From Oligoflexus tunisiensis (GTDB taxonomy: Bacteria > Bdellovibrionota_B > Oligoflexia > Oligoflexales > Oligoflexaceae): a DNA stretch of 64,000 nt. The position numbers were made by a program, and so were the translations under genes. This document shows positions 1 through 8,862 of the stretch, in pieces. The stretch spans positions 1,659,345-1,723,344 of the forward strand of contig NZ_BDFO01000001.1 in NCBI RefSeq assembly GCF_001748245.1. Direction: 5' to 3'. Numbering within the stretch: the first letter of the stretch is position 1; every line of letters begins with the position of its first letter. The notes below the pieces were generated by a model. That model did no database searches. It was not told where the DNA came from and saw only the letters and a program-made list of their open reading frames with translations.

Positions 1-64
1 GATCAGCGCGGCCATGAACCATTATCAGAAGAGAACTTTGCACTATCTGGGTCAGAGGAGTTAA
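1..64 (+). CDS. amino-acid ABC transporter permease, C-terminal end only
   Basis: A frame open from base 2 ends at the TAA at 62-64 and encodes about 20 residues (ISAAMNHYQKRTLHY and onward). Permeases of the AapQ/BztB type end with a similar amphipathic tail. The next two genes are the matching second permease and ATPase, so this is inferred to be the end of an aapQ-like gene whose start lies outside the window. The fragment alone is too short to prove the family. Confidence 0.55.
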   Translation, partial: ISAAMNHYQKRTLHYLGQRS

Positions 65-68
65 ACGC

Positions 69-1115
69 ATGGCGACCTCGTCGATGGCATGGTTTCGTTT
101 TGCCAAAAAATCGCCGCTGCAACTTCTCGTGTCGGGAATCGTGCTGATCGGTCTCGTGTACCTCGGTTGGCCGGCTCTGGAATGGCTGTTTTTCAAGGCG
201 CAATTCACCGGCACGGACCGCAGTGCCTGCACGGGGGAAGGCGCTTGCTGGGTCTTCGTGCGGGAACGATTCGATCAGTTCATCTTTGGTTTTTATGAAA
301 AGAGTGAGCGCTGGCGACCCATGGTGGTCGCTGGTCTTTGGGCTTTGGGATTTATTCCTTTGCGCTGGACGCATTTTCCTGGAAGAAAATGGATCCTGCC
401 GCTTCTGCTCGTGCTCCTGCCGGTCGGCAGCTGGTTTCTTCTGCGCGGAGGATTCTGGGGTCTGCCCTGGGTGGAGACTTCGCGCTGGGGCGGGCTCATG
501 CTCACACTTTTGATTTCGGCGATCGGCATTTCCCTGTCGCTGCCGCTCGGCATCCTTCTGGCTTTGGGACGTCGCTCGGAATTGCCGCTCCTGCGCTGGA
601 TCACCGTCGCCTTTATTGAGCTTTGGCGCGGTGTGCCGCTGATCACCGTGCTCTTCATGGCCTCGGTGATGCTGCCCTTTTTTCTGCCGCCGGGCGTCGA
701 GTTTGACAAGCTGCTTCGCTGTCTGGTGGGTGTTGTGCTCTTCACGAGCGCTTACATGGCGGAAGTGGTGCGGGCTGGTTTGGCGGCTGTTCCGAAAGGC
801 CAGCATGAGGCGGCCGCGGCCCTGGGTTTTGGCTATTGGCAGAGCATGGGCCTTGTGGTTTTGCCCCAGGCCTTGCGCCAGGTGATTCCTGGCATCGTGA
901 ATACCTTTATCAGTTTGTTCAAGGATACGAGCCTTGTTTTGATCATTGGCATGTTCGATCTGCTTGGTATGGTGCAGGCGGCGGCAACCGATCCTGAGTG
1001 GATGGGTTTTGCCATGGAAGGTTATGTGTTCGCCGGTTTTGTATTTTGGCTCTTCTGCTTTTCGATGTCGCGGACCAGTCTGCGTCTGGAAAAACGTCTG
1101 GAGCAGGCTCGTTAA
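69..1115 (+). CDS. aapM: polar amino-acid ABC transporter permease (AapM type)
   Basis: This 348-residue inner-membrane protein is one half of the channel of an L-amino-acid importer. Hydrophobic segments lie near residues 17-37, 84-100 and 108-128. A binding-protein-dependent permease domain follows from about 140 to 340, with the EAA loop (EAAAALGFGYWQSM) near 247-260 that docks on the ATPase. The extra N-terminal membrane segments and the soluble insert around 40-80 are typical of AapM/BztC rather than short HisM-type permeases. GAGGAG at 55-60 supports the ATG at 69. The gene lies 4 bases after the preceding permease fragment and 13 bases before the ATPase, as in aapJQMP operons. Substrate specificity cannot be read from sequence. 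Confidence 0.88.
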   Translation: MATSSMAWFRFAKKSPLQLLVSGIVLIGLVYLGWPALEWLFFKAQFTGTDRSACTGEGACWVFVRERFDQFIFGFYEKSERWRPMVVAGLWALGFIPLRWTHFPGRKWILPLLLVLLPVGSWFLLRGGFWGLPWVETSRWGGLMLTLLISAIGISLSLPLGILLALGRRSELPLLRWITVAFIELWRGVPLITVLFMASVMLPFFLPPGVEFDKLLRCLVGVVLFTSAYMAEVVRAGLAAVPKGQHEAAAALGFGYWQSMGLVVLPQALRQVIPGIVNTFISLFKDTSLVLIIGMFDLLGMVQAAATDPEWMGFAMEGYVFAGFVFWLFCFSMSRTSLRLEKRLEQAR

Positions 1116-1128
1116 GGAGACAGGATAA

Positions 1129-1860
1129 ATGCTGCAGTTGAATGCTGTTCATAAATGGTTTGGCGGTTTCCATGCTTTGAAGGGGATCAACCTTCAGGTG
1201 AAAAGCGGGGAAAAACTGGTGATCTGCGGACCCTCGGGTTCAGGGAAATCCACCCTGATCCGCTGCATCAATCGCCTGGAGGCGCATGATCAGGGGGAAA
1301 TCATCGTAGATGGCATTCGGCTCGACGATTCCCCCAAGTCCATTGATGGCGTCCGCCGTCAGGTGGGGATGGTGTTTCAACAGTTCAACCTCTTCCCGCA
1401 TCTCACCGTCCTGGAAAACCTTTGTCTCGCACCGATCTGGGTTCAGGGGCGTCCGAAAAAGGAAATAGAAGCGCAGGCGATGGAGTATCTGCAGCGGGTG
1501 AAGATACCCGACCAGGCGCATAAGTATCCTTCGCAGCTTTCCGGCGGTCAGCAGCAGCGCGTGGCCATTGCCCGGGCGCTCTGTATGAATCCGCGGATCA
1601 TGCTCTTCGATGAACCCACCTCGGCGCTGGATCCTGAGATGATCAAGGAAGTGCTCGATGTGATGGTGGAACTCGCGGGCAGTGGCATGACCATGGTTTG
1701 CGTGACGCATGAAATGGGCTTTGCCCGTCAGGTGGCGGATCGGGTGATCTTTATGGATCAAGGCGAGATTATCGAGGAAGCCGCGCCCGAGGAATTTTTT
1801 ACGCAGCCCAAGTCGGAGCGGACCCGGACGTTTATTGCTCAGGTGCTGCATCACGCTTAG
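1129..1860 (+). CDS. aapP: amino-acid ABC transporter ATP-binding protein (AapP/GlnQ type)
   Basis: This 243-residue cytoplasmic ATPase energises the importer encoded just upstream. All ABC motifs are intact: Walker [10 protein letters not shown] at 34-42, Q-loop glutamines at 84-85, signature LSGGQQQ at 137-143, Walker B with the catalytic glutamate in [12 protein letters not shown] at 157-168, and the switch histidine at 194 (VTHEMGF). Length and motif spacing match the PAAT-family ATPases GlnQ, HisP and AapP. An AAGGAGA site sits about 9 bases before the ATG. The solute-binding protein gene is not in the window and would be expected to the left. Confidence 0.93.
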   Translation: MLQLNAVHKWFGGFHALKGINLQVKSGEKLVICGPSGSGKSTLIRCINRLEAHDQGEIIVDGIRLDDSPKSIDGVRRQVGMVFQQFNLFPHLTVLENLCLAPIWVQGRPKKEIEAQAMEYLQRVKIPDQAHKYPSQLSGGQQQRVAIARALCMNPRIMLFDEPTSALDPEMIKEVLDVMVELAGSGMTMVCVTHEMGFARQVADRVIFMDQGEIIEEAAPEEFFTQPKSERTRTFIAQVLHHA

Positions 1861-1909
1861 CCTGAAAATATCGTACAATGGAGGGACCACAATAAAGAAG
1901 GGTCCATCC

Positions 1910-2437
1910 ATGAAAAACCTAGTTCTCGCATTGACCTTGATGCTCTCCAGTGCCTCCGGTCTGTCCTCCGAAAAATTCCATGCCTTGAAATACACCAGCA
2001 TCCAGGGCAAGGAGCAAAGCCTGAGTGCCTGGCAGGGCAAGGTGCTGCTGGTCGTGAACACCGCGTCCGAATGCGGCTACACAAGTCAGTATGAAGGTCT
2101 GGAAAAACTCCACAAGAAATACCAGGCGAAAGGTTTCACCGTGATCGGCTTTCCTTCTCCCAGTTTTGATCAGGAGCTGAAGACGGACAAGGAAGTGGCC
2201 GAATTCTGCAAACTGCGTTATGGGGTGACGTTTCCTCTTGCGAAGCGGGTTTCCGTCAAAGGCAAGGATATTGATCCCGTCTTCGATTACCTCACCAGGA
2301 ATGCGCCGGAAAAGGGCGCAGTGAAGTGGAACTTTGAAAAGTTTCTCGTGGATCGGAAGGGCCGGGTTGTGGGGCGGTATCCCTCGAGCGTGAAGCCCGA
2401 GGAGTTGGCTACGGCTATTGAGAAGCAGCTTCAATAA
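1910..2437 (+). CDS. glutathione peroxidase-like thioredoxin-fold protein, exported
   Basis: The 175-residue product begins with a signal peptide (about residues 1-20). It then carries the glutathione peroxidase fold: the active-site segment NTASECGYTSQYEGL, with Cys rather than selenocysteine, and the late Trp/Asn motif WNFEKFLVDRKGRVVGRYPS. The usual FPCNQF or FPSNDF segment is FPSPSFDQE here, so the tetrad glutamine and the resolving cysteine at that loop are absent. It therefore probably reduces peroxides with a partner thiol in the periplasm, or may be altered in activity. The ATG at 1910 follows AAGAAGGG. An in-frame start at 1835 would overlap the ABC ATPase gene and bury the signal peptide, so it was rejected. 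Confidence 0.85.
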   Translation: MKNLVLALTLMLSSASGLSSEKFHALKYTSIQGKEQSLSAWQGKVLLVVNTASECGYTSQYEGLEKLHKKYQAKGFTVIGFPSPSFDQELKTDKEVAEFCKLRYGVTFPLAKRVSVKGKDIDPVFDYLTRNAPEKGAVKWNFEKFLVDRKGRVVGRYPSSVKPEELATAIEKQLQ

Positions 2438-2536
2438 GCGTCGCTACGGCTGAAAATGTGGGGATTCCTTCAGTATCGTTGATAAAGCATCAACAAAGCC
2501 CGCATCGCGGCAGGAAGGCCTTCCGCAATTGAAGCC

Positions 2537-2761
2537 TCATGACCTCAGCGCTCGTTCCACGAGGTCGTCTGAGAATTTTTTCACGTGCAGATCAGGAAAA
2601 GTGAGGGACAGTTCGTGAATGACATCCTTTGTCGAGTAGCCACTGAAATATCGTAATTCGAAAGCATAGGGCAAGGTTTTGTAATCGCGATTGTATGTTT
2701 GCCGCAGGTAAGCGGCAATAATTTCAATCCACTTCGTGTAGTCTGATTCATAGTTCAGCAT
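2537..2761 (-). CDS. small hypothetical protein
   Basis: This 74-residue frame has a balanced, protein-like composition rich in Tyr, Asp and Leu, and no membrane segment or known motif. It ends in a run of charged residues (KKFSDDLVERALRS). A weak AAGG lies about 11 bases before the ATG. It stands alone between two intergenic gaps and the family is not recognised. It could be a real small gene or a chance frame; the amino-acid make-up, unlike the Pro/Arg-rich shadow frames elsewhere, tips it slightly towards real. Confidence 0.42.
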   Translation of the reverse strand: MLNYESDYTKWIEIIAAYLRQTYNRDYKTLPYAFELRYFSGYSTKDVIHELSLTFPDLHVKKFSDDLVERALRS

Positions 2762-2962
2762 ATGGGGCTCGACCTTGAGTCCTAAGATGGTTCAACTCAT
2801 ACTACAAGTTTCATCGGAAATCGTGTCGCCTTCATCGAGTTGCCCCTTCCATCCGGTGGCAGATCATTAAAAATTTTAAGATTTTCAACTGCGGCGACGC
2901 GATAAAAAATAAAAAATCTCCCGCCTGGCTGGAATTCTTACGCCGGGACAGACTCTGAAATG

Positions 2963-4258
2963 TCAGGACCAGGCTTCTGCGGTTTTCGAATAGGCTCGCA
3001 GGATCCGAACCTTGTCCGCCGTCGCACCCACCAGCTCCAGCATTTTCTCCTCCAGCCGCTGCAGAATACGCGGCCCGGCATCAGGTCCCATCTTTTCCAG
3101 CGAGGTTTGCAGATCCACGTAAAGCCGTCCCTGATACGTAATCAGCACCAGAGCAAAAGGATCCTTCACGCCCTGCGCACTCAGCGCATGATGCTCATAA
3201 ACCTGAGCCCCCTCGATCTCAGGAAAATTCTCAATCCGTCCCAGATTGCTGATACTCACCGTGGGCCGATGCTGGGAGGCATAGGTTGAATCCATGGGCG
3301 CTTTGGGTTGGCGCGCACCACGGGCCAGGAGAGCGAGCAGGTAGGGACGCCCTTCCTCCACACCTGCGCGCAAGGTGTCGTGACATTGGCGGGCCAGCGT
3401 CCAGACATCCATGTCGGGATGCAGCTGATAGAGGGCCATATGCCCCGCAATGAAAAGCCCGACCTCCTCGGGTCCTGCACCGACACCAGCACGTAAACTG
3501 ACCGGCGTATTCAAGGACACATTCTGGATTTCGCCGTTCCCATAAAGTTCATAAATCGTCTGCAGAGCCAAAGCACAGAAGGCTCCAAAGAGATTGCTTC
3601 CGTGCTGGCGGGCAAGGGCATTCAGCTCCTGGGCATGATGAAAGACAAAGCCATGGGACAGGGTCTGCTGCGTCCAGGCCGCTGAACCAACCTGAAGAGC
3701 CGGTCCCATCTTTCCAAGCTTGAAGATAAAACAAAAGGCCCGCCACCAGCCACGAAACCCACGAAATTTCGCAGGAAAACGCTGCTCCATGGGCAACGAT
3801 GGTGGGGCCACCGGCAGGGAATCCCCACGATAGAGCAGCAGCAAAGCTCGACAGAGATAACTCGAAGATAACCCATCCGCCAGCGCATGACTTAAACTCA
3901 GGAGGACATCGCAGCCTCGCTCGCTTTCGAGCACATGCACGCAGGCCAATCCATCGCCCACCGCATAGCGCCGCTGCATTTCCTTTTCCAGGAGCCGCCG
4001 CCAGTGTTCATCACCTTGCATTTTTTCAACATGAAACGGCAGGAAGGCCGGAGCATAGGCCAGGGAAAAACGCAGGAAAGGATCAGCCACGATCGAAGCG
4101 CGGAGGAGAGGAAAGACGTCCCCGAGCCGGCGGGTCGCCTCCTGCCAGCGTGCCCGATCGCAGGATCCTCGCAGTCTTAAGACCGCGCATATATTCGTGG
4201 AGCCCACCAGATTCTGATGGTGGAACTGCCGCTCAAGGCCGCCCAGGTGTCTTTCCAT
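2963..4258 (-). CDS. condensation-fold acyltransferase (alcohol acyltransferase/PapA5-like)
   Basis: This 431-residue protein has the HHxxxDG-type catalytic motif of the chloramphenicol acetyltransferase/condensation superfamily, seen as SLSHALADGLSS near residue 120. A second conserved stretch resembles the latch region (PTVSISNLGRIENFP, where these families have a similar SNxG sequence). There are no carrier or adenylation domains, so it is a stand-alone transferase that probably moves an acyl group onto an alcohol or amine. Its closest relatives by layout are alcohol acetyltransferases, PapA5 and the wax-ester synthase clan. No biosynthetic neighbours identify the substrate. It is divergent in direction from the upstream region and followed by an intergenic gap. 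Confidence 0.75.
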   Translation of the reverse strand: MERHLGGLERQFHHQNLVGSTNICAVLRLRGSCDRARWQEATRRLGDVFPLLRASIVADPFLRFSLAYAPAFLPFHVEKMQGDEHWRRLLEKEMQRRYAVGDGLACVHVLESERGCDVLLSLSHALADGLSSSYLCRALLLLYRGDSLPVAPPSLPMEQRFPAKFRGFRGWWRAFCFIFKLGKMGPALQVGSAAWTQQTLSHGFVFHHAQELNALARQHGSNLFGAFCALALQTIYELYGNGEIQNVSLNTPVSLRAGVGAGPEEVGLFIAGHMALYQLHPDMDVWTLARQCHDTLRAGVEEGRPYLLALLARGARQPKAPMDSTYASQHRPTVSISNLGRIENFPEIEGAQVYEHHALSAQGVKDPFALVLITYQGRLYVDLQTSLEKMGPDAGPRILQRLEEKMLELVGATADKVRILRAYSKTAEAWS

Positions 4259-4345
4259 ATATCACTCGTGGTGTGAAGATTCCATCGCAAGCTAGGATCT
4301 CTCCCACGGAATGTCCATACGAAAAAAATGAAGCCACCATGATGA

Positions 4346-5512
4346 TCACTTCAAACGCATGATAAGCAGGGCTCCCACTCCAATCGCAGCGGTCACCGCC
4401 CCTAAAGCCGGCAGCCCGTGTTGAATGAAAGGCGCCACCAGAGCCGTTCCTACGGCTGAGGTTCCCATGATTGCCAGGATGACGAGGGCTGAGCCGCGCG
4501 CGTCATCTCCCTTGGCCGCAATGATCGCCTGAAAAAATCCGGGCGGGCCGCGCAGTCCCAGTCCGACATTCATCGGAATGAAAAGAGGAATCAACATCCA
4601 GGGATCGCGACCACCCGCGAGGCCATAAAGGAAAAGGGCCAGTCCCGACAGAGCGGCCAGCCAGGTTCCCAGGCGAATCATGGTCTCACTTCCAAACCGT
4701 GCCACCGCTTTCTGAGCAAAGTTCGCTGCGAGTATATAAGTGAAGACGGCAATCATTTGCATGCGAATGAAATCGGACAGCTGGCCGCCCCAACTTTGTA
4801 CGATGACCGTCGGAGCGCCAAAGACAAAGGTCAGAAGCCCACCGAGAACAAAGGCCTGGCTCAAGGCATAACGCAGATAAATGCGATCCCGCAGAAGTTT
4901 TCCATAACTGCCTGGCGTGGTCAGCGTCGGAACCTCGGGCATGAATTTCAAAAGAAAAAAGCCAGCCAAAGCCAGAAGACCCGAAAGAACAGCACTCAAA
5001 TAAAAGGATGCGTCCCAACCCCAGCGCACCAAAAGAAAGGCCCCGACCACAGGGGCAAACGCCGGCACCAGCGATTCAATGCTGCCGATCAGCCCGATCA
5101 TGCGGACCGCCTTATCCGGCGCCAGCATCCTCCGAATAAATCCTGGACCGAAAACCACCGCTGCGGAGCCGCTCGCACCCTGCAGGAGGCGCAATGCAAT
5201 CAGAGTCGGCAGATTGTCAGCAAGACCACAGGCCAGCGAGAGCAGCGCATAAAGCACGAGCGAAATCATCAGCAGCCTGCGCTGATCGAAGCGATGACCC
5301 AAATGACCAAAAAGAAGAAGTCCGCCGGCTGTGCCCGCGACAAAACTGGCCAGAACGAACTGGGCTTCGGCTGCGGTTCCCCCCAGGGCCTCGGGCAGAC
5401 TCGGAACGGCGGGAAGCACCAGGTCAATACCAGCTATGCCTAGAATGTTACCTGCCGCCAGGAGGGCCAGGGAAAGCCAGACCCCGGAATGAATACGTTG
5501 TTCAGAAGACAT
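4346..5512 (-). CDS. MFS drug-resistance transporter (Bcr/CflA-like)
   Basis: The 388-residue product is nearly all membrane, with about 12 hydrophobic segments. It carries MFS signatures: the loop 2-3 motif [13 protein letters not shown] and the segment [17 protein letters not shown]. The opening [18 protein letters not shown] resembles the start of Bcr/CflA efflux proteins. It is probably a proton-driven exporter of small toxic compounds. The ATG at 5512 was chosen because AAGGA precedes it by 8 bases; the alternative ATG 9 bases upstream has its AAGG directly against the codon. It sits next to a solitary acyltransferase in the same direction, with an 87-base gap, so a modify-and-export pairing is possible but unproven. 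Confidence 0.85.
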   Translation of the reverse strand: MSSEQRIHSGVWLSLALLAAGNILGIAGIDLVLPAVPSLPEALGGTAAEAQFVLASFVAGTAGGLLLFGHLGHRFDQRRLLMISLVLYALLSLACGLADNLPTLIALRLLQGASGSAAVVFGPGFIRRMLAPDKAVRMIGLIGSIESLVPAFAPVVGAFLLVRWGWDASFYLSAVLSGLLALAGFFLLKFMPEVPTLTTPGSYGKLLRDRIYLRYALSQAFVLGGLLTFVFGAPTVIVQSWGGQLSDFIRMQMIAVFTYILAANFAQKAVARFGSETMIRLGTWLAALSGLALFLYGLAGGRDPWMLIPLFIPMNVGLGLRGPPGFFQAIIAAKGDDARGSALVILAIMGTSAVGTALVAPFIQHGLPALGAVTAAIGVGALLIMRLK

Positions 5513-5679
5513 GCTCGCCATCCTTGCCGATTTCTGATGATGAAAGGGCCAGTGTAACCTGGCTCGGCCCCGGTTCCCATCGCAGCCTGGGCTTCGAGGA
5601 CAGTATCTCGCTCTTGCCGCCCTTGACGCATCCAGGTAGAGTGCGGGTCCAGCTCCCTTTTTTGTGTCAGGAGTCTTCG

Positions 5680-5862
5680 ATGGAAGAGCAAAAACAAAGT
5701 CAGGAAAAAATCGAGCACGGTCATGTGCATGGTCCCAACTGTTCCCATCACCACCATCATCAGGAACCTTTCGTTCGCAAAGAAGTCAAGGTGGGACGTA
5801 ATGATCCCTGTCCTTGCGGTTCTCAGCAAAAATACAAGAAATGCTGTGGCAAGGGTTCGTGA
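5680..5862 (+). CDS. SEC-C motif mini-protein with histidine-rich segment
   Basis: This 60-residue protein ends with a complete SEC-C zinc-binding motif ([18 protein letters not shown]), as found at the end of SecA. Residues 13-27 form a second metal-ligand-rich patch ([15 protein letters not shown]). An AGGAG about 7 bases before the ATG fixes the start; longer in-frame extensions to the left are Arg/Pro-rich and overlap the MFS gene on the other strand. SEC-C tails bind Zn and contact SecB or ribosomes. A free SEC-C peptide with a His patch may be a metal chaperone or a translation/secretion adaptor, but that is inference. Confidence 0.85.
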   Translation: MEEQKQSQEKIEHGHVHGPNCSHHHHHQEPFVRKEVKVGRNDPCPCGSQQKYKKCCGKGS

Positions 5863-5908
5863 AGCCGGGTATTTTTAAGGGAAACCTTTTTAATAGCCCG
5901 GGATAAAC

Positions 5909-6268
5909 ATGAAACTGGAAATCGATTTTCACGGTTCCGAGATCGCCGATGTCAAGACCGGTTCAAACGAACTGGAAATTGTTTTCAGTCAGGTGGTGAT
6001 CGTGCAGGCCGGCGGCCCGAACGTGTCCGTGCCGGCTGTGTTGAGAGTCGGACAGCCCAAGTATTCCAAGCTGCCCAAAAAGGGGCGCCTCACCGATGGC
6101 GAACTGTACGGACTTCCGGGCAAGCCCCTCAACGGCCGCATTCCTGTGGATCTGAAATGCGAGCGTGATGGTGAGCTCTCGCTGTCCTTTGAAGACAAGG
6201 ACTATACGATTCATGGCAAGAGCTTTCACGTGATCGCCGATTTAACGAAGCTGCCAACCCGCAATTGA
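5909..6268 (+). CDS. hypothetical soluble protein
   Basis: The 119-residue product has no signal peptide, membrane segment or motif I recognise. It has alternating hydrophobic strands throughout (KLEIDF, ELEIVFSQVVIV, GELSLSFEDKDYTIHG), suggesting an all-beta domain. A GGGAT site precedes the ATG. It lies 46 bases after the SEC-C gene and 27 bases before the GFA-fold gene in the same direction, so the three probably share a transcript. No function is proposed. Confidence 0.75.
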   Translation: MKLEIDFHGSEIADVKTGSNELEIVFSQVVIVQAGGPNVSVPAVLRVGQPKYSKLPKKGRLTDGELYGLPGKPLNGRIPVDLKCERDGELSLSFEDKDYTIHGKSFHVIADLTKLPTRN

Positions 6269-6295
6269 ACGCCTGGCAGCCACCAGGAGTTGATG

Positions 6296-6739
6296 ATGAA
6301 TCCTGTCCGAGGTTCGTGCCTTTGCGAAGGCATTCGCTTTGAACTGCGCATGCCCTCCAAGTGGGTGGCGCACTGTCACTGCTCGCTCTGCCGTCGGGCG
6401 CATGGCGCTCCGTTTGTCACCTGGGTCGGCGTGAAAGCGGATCAGTTCCGGATCACAGCCGGCACGGAATTGATCGGCACATATCATTCCACACCAGGGG
6501 CCAGCCGCCGCTTTTGCAAAACCTGCGGCAGTCCTCTCTTTTTTGAATCCCAAAACTGGCCGGATGAAGTTCACATCGCCGTTGCGCATCTCAAGGATCC
6601 GCTGGATAAAGCTCCCCAGGCTCACGTTCACTATGATAGCAAGGCGGATTGGATCGTAGTGAAAGATGGTCTTCCTCTCCATGGTGCTCCCGGCACAGGT
6701 CCTCTGCTACCTAATAACACCCAAAAGAGCGACAATTAA
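6296..6739 (+). CDS. GFA/CENP-V fold zinc protein (glutathione-dependent formaldehyde-activating family)
   Basis: The 147-residue protein shows the GFA fold ligands in order: GSCLCEG near the start, HCHCSLCRR about 20 residues later, and FCKTCGSPLFFES near residue 80. These bind one structural and one potentially catalytic zinc. Members act as glutathione-formaldehyde adduct enzymes or have unknown roles. AGGAG at 6285-6289 is 6 bases from the ATG at 6296, which is preferred over the adjacent ATG at 6293 and a TTG at 6290. It is in line with the preceding small genes and 62 bases before an OsmC gene. A thiol/aldehyde stress role fits, but the substrate is unknown. Confidence 0.85.
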   Translation: MNPVRGSCLCEGIRFELRMPSKWVAHCHCSLCRRAHGAPFVTWVGVKADQFRITAGTELIGTYHSTPGASRRFCKTCGSPLFFESQNWPDEVHIAVAHLKDPLDKAPQAHVHYDSKADWIVVKDGLPLHGAPGTGPLLPNNTQKSDN

Positions 6740-6801
6740 CTTGCGATTCGCCGCGATTCCAGGTTGTGATACTCCGCGAAGTTTCAACAACGGAGTATCC
6801 C

Positions 6802-7230
6802 ATGATCACGAAAGAAGCAAATGTCGTTTGGCGTGGCGACGGCAAGTCCGGTCAGGGTGAAATCACAACCCAAAGCAAAGCCTTGAGTGCTGTTCCCTAT
6901 GGTTTTACGTCACGTTTTGAACAGGGCAAGGGCACCAATCCTGAGGAATTGATTGCAGCCGCGCATGCGGGTTGTTTTTCGATGGCTCTGGCGTTCCGTC
7001 TCGCTGAGGCCGGATTTCAACCGCGTGAACTCAGAACCAAAGCGGCCGTATCGATGGATAAGGAAGGCAGTGGATTTACGATCAAGGAATCCAGGCTAAC
7101 GCTCGAAGCCAGCGTTCCGGAAATCGATGAACAGAAATTCAAGGACCTCGCCGCCGAAGCCAAGGCCAACTGTCCCGTTTCCAAACTCCTGAACGCAAAA
7201 ATTATTCTGGATGCCCAGCTGGTGAAGTGA
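6802..7230 (+). CDS. osmC: OsmC family peroxiredoxin
   Basis: This 142-residue protein reduces organic hydroperoxides. The first conserved Cys lies in AAAHAGCFSMALAF and the second in KANCPVSKLLNA. The N-terminal strands WRGDGKSGQGEI and the segment GTNPEELI, which precedes the active site, are characteristic of OsmC rather than Ohr. GGAGT sits 8 bases upstream of the ATG. It is the last gene of a rightward cluster with a GFA protein and a SEC-C peptide, and converges on the next gene, from which it is separated by only 32 bases. Confidence 0.92.
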   Translation: MITKEANVVWRGDGKSGQGEITTQSKALSAVPYGFTSRFEQGKGTNPEELIAAAHAGCFSMALAFRLAEAGFQPRELRTKAAVSMDKEGSGFTIKESRLTLEASVPEIDEQKFKDLAAEAKANCPVSKLLNAKIILDAQLVK

Positions 7231-7248
7231 AATTGTCAGGACTTACGT

Positions 7249-7282
7249 CCAGGGCCTTCGTCCTATTCCGACGAGGGCCTGG
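7249..7282. terminator. inverted repeat between convergent genes
   Basis: CCAGGGCCTTCGTC and GACGAGGGCCTGG can pair imperfectly around a 7-base loop, at the junction of the rightward osmC gene and the leftward gene ending at 7263. There is no clear T-run, so it may be a structure shared by both transcripts rather than a classic terminator. The 15-base stretch beginning GAGGGCCTGGATCC occurs twice here in tandem. Confidence 0.4.
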
Positions 7283-8471
7283 ATCCTGCGAGGGCCTGGA
7301 TCCCGATGGCAGGCAGGGCATTCGCAATCTCATTGATCAGGCCCAGGCCATCCTCCGTGTGACCATCCGAATAACGGAGCGAGAGCGCACGATATTCATC
7401 CGTCAGGATCGAAGCAAACTGATTCTGCCGACAGCGATAGAGCCAGCGGATGACGGCGGCCAGGAACACGAGCGCGAGCTCCGGATCGGCCAGCTCATGC
7501 AGGTCCTTCAGATGGCGTCCAATCCTTTCGATTTTGTGCAGCATGGCCAGATCGGAATTATAAAGCTGCTCCATGAATTGAACGAGGCGGCTGGCCTGAC
7601 TTTCCAGAAGATACAACTCTTCGGTTTTTTCCTTGGCCTTTTGCCGGACGGTGCCGGTCAGATCCTTCCAGGGTTCCCGTTGTTTCGAAGCAAAAAGCCA
7701 AAGCTGCCCCAGAAACACATCAAGCGGTTCCAATTTATTCTTGAGCCTTTTCAGGCAGAGCATAAGATTTTTAGGATCACCGGTCAAACGCATGTGCGTG
7801 ACGGTCTCTTCATATTCCAGCAGCCGCGCCTTGTCCGGATCCTCTTGAAAAATGCTTTGCAAAAGCTGAAGACGGGCCTGCAGCAGCGCGGAGTCACCGC
7901 TGAGCCTCTGAATGCGCAGAAGCAGTCGCTGACCCAGCCACTGCTCTTCGAGAGCTTCAGGCATGATTTGATCATAAACGGCAAGAGCCACCTGGGCGAC
8001 GCGAACATGACCCAGACGCCAGGATTGGGTGCCGCGCAGGAGAGGTGAAAGTTCCACACAGTCGCGTGCATCACGACCCATATGGTCGGCGATCATGGTA
8101 TGCACCAGGCTTTCCCAGTGAGAACCACCCTGCAGTCTGTGTTCCGCAAATTTCAAATGAAGTTTGGAGTAAAGCCAGCTGTTCTGGGAGGACACGGGTT
8201 GAATCTGGCAAAACAAAAGACAACGTTCCGCTGTTTCACGCAGCTGCTGTTTATCCCGTTCCTTGAGCGCCTGCAGACTGATATCAAGATCCATGATCCT
8301 GAGAACAACAAAGAATGCCTCCAGAGCTGCGGGTGCTGTATCGATTGGCTTGGCAGCGAGGCTGGCCAGAAGCACCTGTAAAAGCTCGACCCTGGTTCCC
8401 GCGAAGGCATTGCACATGGCCTCCGTTTTCTGTTCGACTGTTCGGATGAAATCGCCACTCATTTTTTTCAT
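7263..8471 (-). CDS. helical hypothetical protein
   Basis: The 402-residue product is rich in Leu, Ala, Gln and charged residues and looks entirely alpha-helical. Regular amphipathic blocks recall TPR/HEAT-like solenoids, though no repeat consensus is clear. No signal peptide, membrane span or catalytic motif is visible. AGAGGG is placed 8 bases before the ATG. It is transcribed away from the hybrid kinase to its right. The function is not recognised. Confidence 0.75.
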   Translation of the reverse strand: MKKMSGDFIRTVEQKTEAMCNAFAGTRVELLQVLLASLAAKPIDTAPAALEAFFVVLRIMDLDISLQALKERDKQQLRETAERCLLFCQIQPVSSQNSWLYSKLHLKFAEHRLQGGSHWESLVHTMIADHMGRDARDCVELSPLLRGTQSWRLGHVRVAQVALAVYDQIMPEALEEQWLGQRLLLRIQRLSGDSALLQARLQLLQSIFQEDPDKARLLEYEETVTHMRLTGDPKNLMLCLKRLKNKLEPLDVFLGQLWLFASKQREPWKDLTGTVRQKAKEKTEELYLLESQASRLVQFMEQLYNSDLAMLHKIERIGRHLKDLHELADPELALVFLAAVIRWLYRCRQNQFASILTDEYRALSLRYSDGHTEDGLGLINEIANALPAIGIQALAGSRPSSE

Positions 8472-8862
8472 AACTGTGCCCTCTTATAACCTGCATGGTG
8501 CAGGGAAAAGAGCAATGTTCATACCGTCATGCTATATTTTAATCCTCCGAAATTGCTTGCTTATTTCCACTCCGACAGCTGGTGCTGGAGGGTCATATGC
8601 CAGGAAAAAAACAGGGATCTCAGGCTTTTGATGCAAGTCAGGATAAATGCAGTAAAAAACGCTGCACCCCTGGCGTTGGTTCCGTAGCTGAACCCTGACC
8701 TCGTGTAATTTTTTGAATAAACCTATGAAATCTCATGGAAACCTGCCGAAGCCTGTTGTCCTGGACTGGCAGATTTTCAGACAGTCATGGACCGATGATT
8801 TCCCCTCGTCTTCTTTTCTGTTAGAAGGAGCTAAGGATACAGTGCTTGCAAGGAGGCGCGGA
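8472..8862. other. 391-base divergent intergenic region
   Basis: This gap lies between the helical hypothetical gene (leftward) and the hybrid kinase (rightward) and should hold both promoters. It is more AT-rich near 8520-8600. A frame continuous with the kinase extends back to a TTG at 8713, adding 50 residues, but that start has no ribosome site. No RNA gene or operator can be supported. Confidence 0.5.
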
